DNA of 10,607 bases from Micrococcaceae bacterium UBA7136. Its GTDB lineage: Bacteria; Actinomycetota; Actinomycetes; Actinomycetales; Micrococcaceae. How positions within the stretch are numbered: position 1 is the stretch's first letter; each line of letters begins with the position of its first letter. Position numbers and translations under genes: made by a program. Below the pieces are notes generated by a model. The model did not search any database. It was not told the origin of the DNA and saw only the letters and a program-made list of their open reading frames with translations. Shown here piece after piece: positions 6,100 to 10,607 of the stretch. The stretch covers positions 1-10,607 of the forward strand of contig DKXC01000040.1 of the NCBI GenBank assembly GCA_002492045.1, written 5' to 3'.

Positions 6100-7461
6100 A
6101 TGGCCAGCACACCCTACTACCCGGCCGCCCCCACCAGCCTTAGCCCCGGGGCCCACAGCAGCCTGCTGCCGCCGGGCCTTGCCGCCCAGGACGCCACCGT
6201 CCTCTTTGTTCATGCCCACCCGGATGATGAGTCTTCTTCAACCGGGGCCACCATGGCGGCCCTGGCCCAGGCGGGGGCTAGCGTCTACCTGCTGACCATG
6301 ACCCGAGGCGAGATGGGGGAGGTCATTGAGCCTAGCCTCAAGCATCTAGAGGCCAAGCACCCCCAGAATAAGGATGCTGGCGCTGGCCTGGGTATTTTGC
6401 GTTCTAGTGAGCTGGCTGCGGCCTGCCAGCAGCTGGGTGTTGCCGGTCAGATTTTCCTGGGGGAGGGGGACAGTTATGTTCCCGGTGAGCGCACCCGCTA
6501 CCTGGATTCCGGTATGACCTGGGATAAAGAGGGCCGGGCCACAGCAGACCCGGCTGCACCTGAGGACTGCCTGACCCGCCTACCCCTGGCCCCTCAGGCC
6601 GCTGGGATCGTGGCCCTGATTGAGAGCATCCGCCCCCAGGTGCTGGTCACCTATGATGCGGACGGCGGCTACGGCCACCCTGACCATAAGCGCACCCATG
6701 AGGCGGTAGCAGCGGCCATGACCCACCTGGAGGGACGGCCCGAGAAGCCCCAGCTTTTTTGGGGTCTTGAGGCTGAACCCCGGGTGGACGATAGTCGCCC
6801 CCAGGCCCTGATTCAGGGTGATTTGGAGGCCAAACGTAAGGCCATGCAGGCTCATGCCACCCAGATTACGATTACCGGCCCGGAGAGTTTTGAGTATTCT
6901 AACGGGGTTCCGCAGGCTATCAGCCCCATTGAGGGTTACCGCCTGCTAGCTGGTGATCTTCAGCCGCCTGCCCCTGAGAACTCCTCAGAGGACAGCAACC
7001 AGCCTGGTCTCATTAATTCTCTGGTCACGGCCCTGGCTGTGGGTCTGCTGGCTGGTTTTGCTGGCAGCATGTACCAGTCCCATATCTGGTACTTCTCTTC
7101 TGGTGCCTGGCTACCCTACGGTAGTTTCCTGGCCTGTCTACTGGTCTTTTGTGCTGTCTGCTGGGTGGCCCTCTACACGGGCCGCCGCTGGGCTGCCTCC
7201 CTGACTGGCACCGTAGTTTTTGCCCTGATTGGGGCCTTTGCTTATGCTGTGCCGGGGTCCCTGCTGGTTTATATTGCTCCGGGGGTTAACCCGGTGGGGT
7301 CGGCTGGCGCCCTCTGGGCTTTCGGATCCCTGCTGGCTACCTGTGCTGGCCTGCTGGCTGCCATCCGCCACCAGGCTAGTCATGAGAGTGCCCCGTCCTT
7401 CAGGGCGGGGGCGAATCAGACACATGTGAACAATAAGGGACATAAACGGCACCCGTACTAG
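6100..7461 (+). CDS. mshB: MshB-type deacetylase (mycothiol synthesis) fused to a four-helix membrane domain, 3' end altered by an insertion
   Basis: Residues ~32-285 form a PIG-L/LmbE-type zinc deacetylase, expected to deacetylate GlcNAc-inositol during mycothiol synthesis. HAHPDDE (38-44) supplies zinc ligands His40 and Asp43 and base Asp42. YGHPDH (191-196) supplies His193 and the ligand His196. SSSTGA follows the first motif instead of the Lys-containing Mca form, which favours MshB over mycothiol conjugate amidase. Known MshB proteins are ~300 residues, while this one is 453. Residues ~305-325, 338-358, 366-385 and 403-423 are hydrophobic helices, resembling the small membrane protein (DUF6113-like, by recollection) often encoded beside mshB, so this looks like a gene fusion. 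Residues ~427-453 are polar and encoded by the left end of the tnpB element, including the stop. Start ATG 6100 has AGGAG 9 nt upstream. Next to typA, as in other actinobacteria. Confidence 0.88.
   Translation: MASTPYYPAAPTSLSPGAHSSLLPPGLAAQDATVLFVHAHPDDESSSTGATMAALAQAGASVYLLTMTRGEMGEVIEPSLKHLEAKHPQNKDAGAGLGILRSSELAAACQQLGVAGQIFLGEGDSYVPGERTRYLDSGMTWDKEGRATADPAAPEDCLTRLPLAPQAAGIVALIESIRPQVLVTYDADGGYGHPDHKRTHEAVAAAMTHLEGRPEKPQLFWGLEAEPRVDDSRPQALIQGDLEAKRKAMQAHATQITITGPESFEYSNGVPQAISPIEGYRLLAGDLQPPAPENSSEDSNQPGLINSLVTALAVGLLAGFAGSMYQSHIWYFSSGAWLPYGSFLACLLVFCAVCWVALYTGRRWAASLTGTVVFALIGAFAYAVPGSLLVYIAPGVNPVGSAGALWAFGSLLATCAGLLAAIRHQASHESAPSFRAGANQTHVNNKGHKRHPY
7391..7410 (+). repeat. Left-end hairpin of the tnpB element
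   Basis: CCCCGTCC and GGGCGGGG pair, with one G-T, around the loop TTCA. The right-end copy at 8786-8805 has loop TTTA and is otherwise identical. This copy lies inside the mshB reading frame and encodes residues 431-437. Confidence 0.8.
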
Positions 7462-7503
7462 ACCCCAACAGACTAAGCAACCTAATCTGAAAACCAGTAA
7501 ACG

Positions 7504-7514
7504 AAAGGAGGTGA
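7504..7514 (+). promoter_or_regulatory. Near-perfect ribosome binding site of tnpB
   Basis: AAAGGAGGTGA matches the anti-Shine-Dalgarno sequence almost fully. It ends 9 nt before ATG 7524, which favours that codon over the in-frame ATG at 7533. It is the strongest ribosome site in the window. Confidence 0.75.
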
Positions 7515-7523
7515 ACCAACCAC

Positions 7524-8774
7524 ATGCCCACCATGCGATACAGGTACCGCGCCTACCCCAAACCTGCCCAGATTGAACCCATCAGCCAGCTTTTCGGCTG
7601 TACACGAGTTGCCTATAACGACGCTCTGGCCCTCTGTAAGGCTGAGTACGAGGCCGGGCGGGGTAAGCCCAGCTTCGCTGAACTCTCCCGGCAACTCACC
7701 CAATCCAAGAAAACCAAGGAACGGGCCTGGCTGGCTGATGTCTCAGCTATCCCGCTCCAGCAAGCCTTACGAGACCTAGACCGCGCTTTCAGGAACTATT
7801 TTGATGTGGCCACAGGCAAACGGAAGAAACCGCGTGGGGTAAAGAAGGTTGGTTCACCGAAGTTCAGGTCACGGCATAACCACCAGTCTGCCTATTTTAC
7901 TAAGGCCGCTAGGTTTAGTGTTCGGCAGGTTAGTGCTAAGAAGGGCTTTGTCCGGTTGCCCAAGATTGGTGAGGCTGAGTTCAGAATCTCCAGGCCCCTG
8001 CCTAGTGAGCCGTCCTCTGTCACACTGATTAGGGAGCCGGACGGGCGTCATTACGTTTCCTTTGTCGTAGAAGTTCCCGAGGTTGAGGCTAAGCCTGCCA
8101 AGGCTGAGGCTATCGGCCTAGACCTGGGCCTAGAACACTTGGCGACCACCGTTGATACCAACGGTCAGGTGACCAAGTATGAGAACCCCCGCTGGCTACG
8201 CTCTAAAGAGCGGAAGCTAGCTAACCTGCAACGTGCCCTAGATAGGAAGAAGAAAGGCTCTAAACGCTATGCCAAGCAACAGCACCGCATCGCAGTAGCC
8301 CACCGCAAGATTAGAGAAACCCGCACCCACCATCACCTTCAGGTTGCGAACAAGGTCGTTGACGAAAACCAAGTCATCGCCCTTGAGACCCTGAATATCG
8401 CGGGGCTGAAGCAAACCAGGATGGGTAAGTCTATCTCGGACGCCGGGTGGGGTCAGCTGGTCAGTCTAATCCGGTCTAAAGCAGAGGCCCGGGGTCGGCA
8501 GGTTATTGTCGCTGACCAGTTCGCACCCACCACCCAGATGTGCTCTGTGTGCGGAGCCAACTGTGGGAAGAAGGCCTTACATATTAGGGCCTGGACCTGT
8601 GATAGCTGCGGTAGTCGCCTGGATAGGGATGCTAATGCGGCTGTGAATATTATGCTCGCGGCAGGGCTTGCCGAGAGTATAAACGAACGTGGAGAGAACG
8701 TAAGACGCCAGCTTGCTGGCGCTGTGACCGTTGAAGCGTTAACCCGCCTAGAACTAGTACCTTCTGGGTACTAG
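7524..8774 (+). CDS. tnpB: TnpB RNA-guided nuclease (IS605 OrfB family)
   Basis: A 416-residue TnpB, the family ancestral to Cas12. Characterised members use an RNA from the element's right end to cut DNA next to a short motif and so help retain the element. Domains in order: N-terminal helix-turn-helix-like region (MRYRYRAYPKPAQ...FGCTRVAYN, ~4-45), central OrfB domain, and a RuvC nuclease split around a zinc ribbon. The apparent catalytic acids are all present: Asp200 (IGLDLG), Glu288 (ALETLN) and Asp369 (DRDANAA). The ribbon cysteines are Cys340, Cys343, Cys359 and Cys362. Length and motifs look intact, so the protein is probably active. Codon use is more AT-tolerant than in the flanking genes, consistent with acquisition. 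Its stop codon lies within a hairpin of the putative guide RNA. ATG 7533 would shorten it by three residues. Confidence 0.95.
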   Translation: MPTMRYRYRAYPKPAQIEPISQLFGCTRVAYNDALALCKAEYEAGRGKPSFAELSRQLTQSKKTKERAWLADVSAIPLQQALRDLDRAFRNYFDVATGKRKKPRGVKKVGSPKFRSRHNHQSAYFTKAARFSVRQVSAKKGFVRLPKIGEAEFRISRPLPSEPSSVTLIREPDGRHYVSFVVEVPEVEAKPAKAEAIGLDLGLEHLATTVDTNGQVTKYENPRWLRSKERKLANLQRALDRKKKGSKRYAKQQHRIAVAHRKIRETRTHHHLQVANKVVDENQVIALETLNIAGLKQTRMGKSISDAGWGQLVSLIRSKAEARGRQVIVADQFAPTTQMCSVCGANCGKKALHIRAWTCDSCGSRLDRDANAAVNIMLAAGLAESINERGENVRRQLAGAVTVEALTRLELVPSGY

Positions 8775-8832
8775 TTGCTGGGAATCCCCGTCCTTTAGGG
8801 CGGGGAGGAAGTCAACAGGCTAAAAACCCAAG
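8700..8832 (+). ncRNA. Putative omega-RNA (right-end element RNA) with guide
   Basis: Three hairpins lie in a row over the tnpB 3' end and right terminus. CGCCAG-CTTG-CTGGCG is at 8706-8721. AACTAGTACC/GGTACTAGTT, a perfect 10-bp stem with a 5-nt loop, is at 8752-8776 and spans the tnpB stop. The conserved end hairpin is at 8786-8805. In studied TnpB systems the RNA covers this region and continues past the right end, with ~16-20 bases of flanking DNA acting as guide; here that would start at about 8817. The 5' end is unknown and may lie further upstream in tnpB. Confidence 0.6.
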
Positions 8833-8887
8833 AAATATCTAACCTATCTGCTCAGTCACAAAAGCCGGTCTGTCCCAGTCAGGCCAG

Positions 8888-8893
8888 TAAACT
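8888..8893 (+). promoter_or_regulatory. Possible -10 box for fdxA
   Basis: TAAACT fits the loose TAnnnT form and lies 56 nt before the fdxA start. No clear -35 is visible. Because the tnpB insertion separates fdxA from its usual upstream neighbour, a local promoter is expected, but this site is only a candidate. Confidence 0.3.
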
Positions 8894-8949
8894 AGAGCAG
8901 AGAAAAGAAACCGCGTTAGCGCCCCTGTGCGCCCAGAAAGGCTTTACCT

Positions 8950-9270
8950 ATGACCTACGTCATCGCCCAGCCCTGCGTGGATGTGAAAGACCGCGCCTGT
9001 GTTGAAGAGTGCCCTGTTGACTGCATCTACGAGGGTGAGCGTTCCCTCTACATCCACCCGGACGAGTGCGTGGACTGTGGCGCCTGCGAGCCTGTCTGCC
9101 CGGTAGAGGCCATCTACTACGAGGACGATGTGCCCGAGGAATGGGAAGACTACACCGCCGCCAACGCTGACTTCTTCGATGACCTGGGCTCACCCGGTGG
9201 CGCAGCCCGCCTGGGCAAGATCGATAAGGACGTTCCCTTTATTGCGGCCCTGCCTCCCCAGAACCAGTAG
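8950..9270 (+). CDS. fdxA: 7Fe ferredoxin (3Fe-4S/4Fe-4S)
   Basis: A 106-residue soluble electron carrier of the actinobacterial FdxA type. By alignment with seven-iron ferredoxins, Cys9, Cys17 and Cys50 bind the [3Fe-4S] cluster and Cys21, Cys40, Cys43 and Cys46 the [4Fe-4S] cluster. Cys25 is the conserved extra cysteine. The block CVDCGACEPVCPVEAIYYE (40-58) is typical of the family, and the acidic C-terminal half (DDVPEEWEDY, then ANADFFDDLGSPGGAA) is as in relatives. The redox partner is not known from the sequence. Start ATG 8950 has AGAAAGG 8 nt upstream. dapC follows 65 nt downstream in the same direction, a very common pairing in actinobacteria, so the two may be cotranscribed. Confidence 0.96.
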   Translation: MTYVIAQPCVDVKDRACVEECPVDCIYEGERSLYIHPDECVDCGACEPVCPVEAIYYEDDVPEEWEDYTAANADFFDDLGSPGGAARLGKIDKDVPFIAALPPQNQ

Positions 9271-9283
9271 GTCCTGGGTGAGT

Positions 9284-9298
9284 GGGCCCTAGCGGCCC
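9284..9298 (+). promoter_or_regulatory. Small hairpin between fdxA and dapC
   Basis: GGGCC (9284-9288) pairs with GGCCC (9294-9298) around CTAGC, followed soon by GATTTTCT. It could reduce read-through from fdxA into dapC. It is short and may be chance. Confidence 0.25.
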
Positions 9299-9335
9299 TT
9301 GACGGATTTTCTGCCCCTGACCAGAAAGGGAAACC

Positions 9336-10469
9336 ATGACCTCCTTCGGCCTCGATTTGCCCGATTACCCCTGGGACACCCTGACCCCCTACATTCAGCG
9401 GGCTAAAGCCCACCCCGGTGGTGCCCTTAACCTTTCGATTGGCACCCCCGTGGACCCCACCCCTGAGGTCATTCGCCAGGCCCTGGCCGGGGCCACTGAC
9501 GCCCACGGCTACCCGACCACCCAGGGGCAGGAGAGCCTGCGCCAGGCCATTGTTGACTGGTATGACCGCCGCCGTGGTGTACCGGGGCTGACCCTGGATC
9601 AGGTACTACCCACCATCGGCTCCAAAGAACTAGTAGCCTGGTTGCCCTTCCTGCTGGGCCTGGGGGAGGGGGACGTCGTGGTTCGCCCCACCATCGCCTA
9701 CCCCACCTACGACATGGGTGCCATCCTGGCCGGGGCAACCCCCGTCGCCGCCGACTCCCTGGACGAGCTGGACACTGAGACCCGCTCCCGCGTCCGCCTG
9801 GTCTGGGTCAACTCACCGGCCAACCCCACCGGCATTGTGCGTGACACCCAAGAACTCAAGGCCCTGGTGGATGAGGCCCGCGCCCTGGGCGCGGTGGTGG
9901 CCTCTGACGAGTGCTACGCCGAGCTGGGCTGGGGTGACTGGGACACCGCCCAGGGCGGTAAGCCTGTGCCCTCCCTGCTAGATCCTGCGGTGACTGGCGG
10001 GGATATGAGCCTGCTCTTGGCCGCCTACTCCCTGTCCAAGCAGTCCAACTTTGCTGGCTACCCGGGCGCCTTCCTGGCTGGTGACCGCCAGATTATGGGC
10101 AACCTGCTGACCAGCCGCAAGCACGCCGGCATGATTGTGCCAGCCCCCGTCCAGGTAGCCATGACCGCTGCCCTCAAGGACGACAACCACGTTGAGGCTC
10201 AGAAGGACCTCTACCGGGCCCGTCGCCAGGCCTTGCTGCCCGCCCTGGAAGCCTACGGCCTGCGGGTGGATAACTCTGAGGCTGGCCTCTACCTCTGGGC
10301 TAGCGAAGGTAAGGACTGCTGGGAGACCCTGGGCAAGCTAGCCGACCTGGGCATTATTGCCGGGCCTGGCATCTTCTACGGTGAGGCCGGACGCCAGCAC
10401 GTCCGCCTGGCCCTGACCGCCAGCGACGCAGACATTGCGGCTGCCGCCCAGCGCCTAGCACAGGGGTAA
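9336..10469 (+). CDS. dapC: N-succinyldiaminopimelate aminotransferase DapC
   Basis: PLP-dependent fold-type I aminotransferase, expected to transfer an amino group from glutamate to N-succinyl-2-amino-6-ketopimelate in the succinylase route to diaminopimelate and lysine (cell-wall and protein precursor). Product is 377 residues. Visible motifs: GYPTTQG (58-64), SPANPTG (160-166) with the PLP-contacting Asn163, Asp191 and Tyr194 in SDECYAELGW, the Schiff-base lysine Lys235 in YSLSKQSNFAGYPGAF, and Arg357 (HVRLAL), which binds the substrate carboxylate. The function rests on the fdxA neighbour and overall resemblance to actinobacterial DapC. Other class I aminotransferases share these motifs. 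ATG 9336 has AGAAAGGG 5 nt upstream. Confidence 0.92.
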   Translation: MTSFGLDLPDYPWDTLTPYIQRAKAHPGGALNLSIGTPVDPTPEVIRQALAGATDAHGYPTTQGQESLRQAIVDWYDRRRGVPGLTLDQVLPTIGSKELVAWLPFLLGLGEGDVVVRPTIAYPTYDMGAILAGATPVAADSLDELDTETRSRVRLVWVNSPANPTGIVRDTQELKALVDEARALGAVVASDECYAELGWGDWDTAQGGKPVPSLLDPAVTGGDMSLLLAAYSLSKQSNFAGYPGAFLAGDRQIMGNLLTSRKHAGMIVPAPVQVAMTAALKDDNHVEAQKDLYRARRQALLPALEAYGLRVDNSEAGLYLWASEGKDCWETLGKLADLGIIAGPGIFYGEAGRQHVRLALTASDADIAAAAQRLAQG

Positions 10470-10488
10470 ACAGATTTAAATTCTCGAA

Positions 10489-10529
10489 GGAGCCCGGAAG
10501 GAGCAGGCTCTTAGCATCTTCCGGGTTCC
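10489..10529 (+). terminator. First hairpin after dapC
   Basis: GGAGCCCGGAAG (10489-10500) pairs with CTTCCGGGTTCC (10518-10529), with one G-T. The loop can form its own small stem (GAGC-AG-GCTC). It begins 20 nt after the dapC stop and has no T-run, so it may be a terminator or an RNA-stabilising structure. Confidence 0.5.
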
Positions 10530-10546
10530 CTACTAGAGATAGAAAG

Positions 10547-10576
10547 ATGCCCAGGGCTCTTCCCTGGGCATTTTCT
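10547..10576 (+). terminator. Rho-independent terminator after dapC
   Basis: ATGCCCAGGG (10547-10556) and CCCTGGGCAT (10562-10571) form a perfect 10-bp stem with loop CTCTT, followed by TTTCTT. The upstream GAAAG also gives a short A-rich flank, so it could work on both strands. It is the clearest intrinsic terminator in the window. Nothing is recognised in the last 31 bases. Confidence 0.85.
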
Positions 10577-10607
10577 TAACGGAAGATACTCGAGCTAGCC
10601 TTGCTAG

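Larger units (their letters stand above)
7379..8816 (+). mobile_element. Solo-tnpB element, IS200/IS605 superfamily (IS1341-like)
   Basis: A ~1.4-kb insertion between mshB and fdxA containing only tnpB. The same 20-base hairpin, differing at one loop base, is found near each end in the same orientation: 7391-7410 and 8786-8805. Conserved subterminal hairpins are typical of this superfamily, which does not make target duplications. The right end is placed after GTCAAC (8811-8816), which resembles the ends of related elements. The left end is uncertain within about 7370-7391. No tnpA transposase is present, so movement would need one supplied in trans. Confidence 0.75.

Noticed and set aside
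7138..7452. 104-codon minus-strand frame opposite the mshB membrane domain
   Set aside because: It is antisense to a clearly coding membrane segment, spans the element boundary, and has no domain or ribosome site.
7524..8774. Reading the tnpB gene as a Cas12-type CRISPR effector
   Set aside because: At 416 residues with IS605-type end hairpins and no repeat-spacer array or cas1/cas2 nearby, it is a transposon TnpB.
8969..9193. Minus-strand open frame opposite fdxA
   Set aside because: It is Arg/Pro-rich and antisense to a certain ferredoxin gene. Nothing supports it.

Overview
The window is a chromosomal stretch from a high-GC Gram-positive bacterium (Actinomycetota), most likely of the Micrococcaceae and possibly Rothia-like. 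The evidence is the GC-rich codon usage, a mycothiol-pathway deacetylase, and the gene order typA - mshB - fdxA - dapC, which recurs in actinobacterial genomes. The genus is inferred from general resemblance, not from a search.

Layout: the left edge (1-29) holds part of an intergenic repeat, followed by pgi (glucose-6-phosphate isomerase, minus strand, 67-1743). A 197-bp divergent region (1744-1940) separates pgi from a BCCT-family compatible-solute transporter (plus strand, 1941-3788), whose cytosolic C-terminus is an unusual run of 17 four-residue repeats. The 280-bp gap after it (3789-4068) contains a ~126-bp imperfect palindrome related to the repeat at the left edge, then a promoter-like -10 box and a strong hairpin in the typA leader. 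Next come typA/bipA (4069-5982), two hairpins, and mshB (6100-7461). The mshB gene is fused to a four-helix membrane domain. A solo tnpB element of the IS200/IS605 (IS1341-like) type, about 7379-8816, lies at the 3' end of mshB, followed by fdxA (8950-9270) and dapC (9336-10469), with two hairpins after dapC, the second a good intrinsic terminator.

The genes are mostly housekeeping: central carbon metabolism (pgi), osmoprotection (BCCT), ribosome-associated stress GTPase (typA), mycothiol synthesis (mshB), electron transfer (fdxA) and lysine/diaminopimelate synthesis (dapC). The accessory piece is the tnpB element, a putative RNA-guided nuclease with three hairpins over its 3' end that look like an omega-RNA. 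It has no tnpA. Its left end appears to supply the last ~27 codons and the stop of mshB, and an in-frame continuation beyond its right end may be the original mshB terminus.

The best candidates for something undescribed are the tetrad-repeat tail of the transporter, the MshB-membrane fusion and its altered end, and the palindromic intergenic repeat. I see no CRISPR array, tRNA, rRNA, prophage or recognisable multi-gene defence operon.
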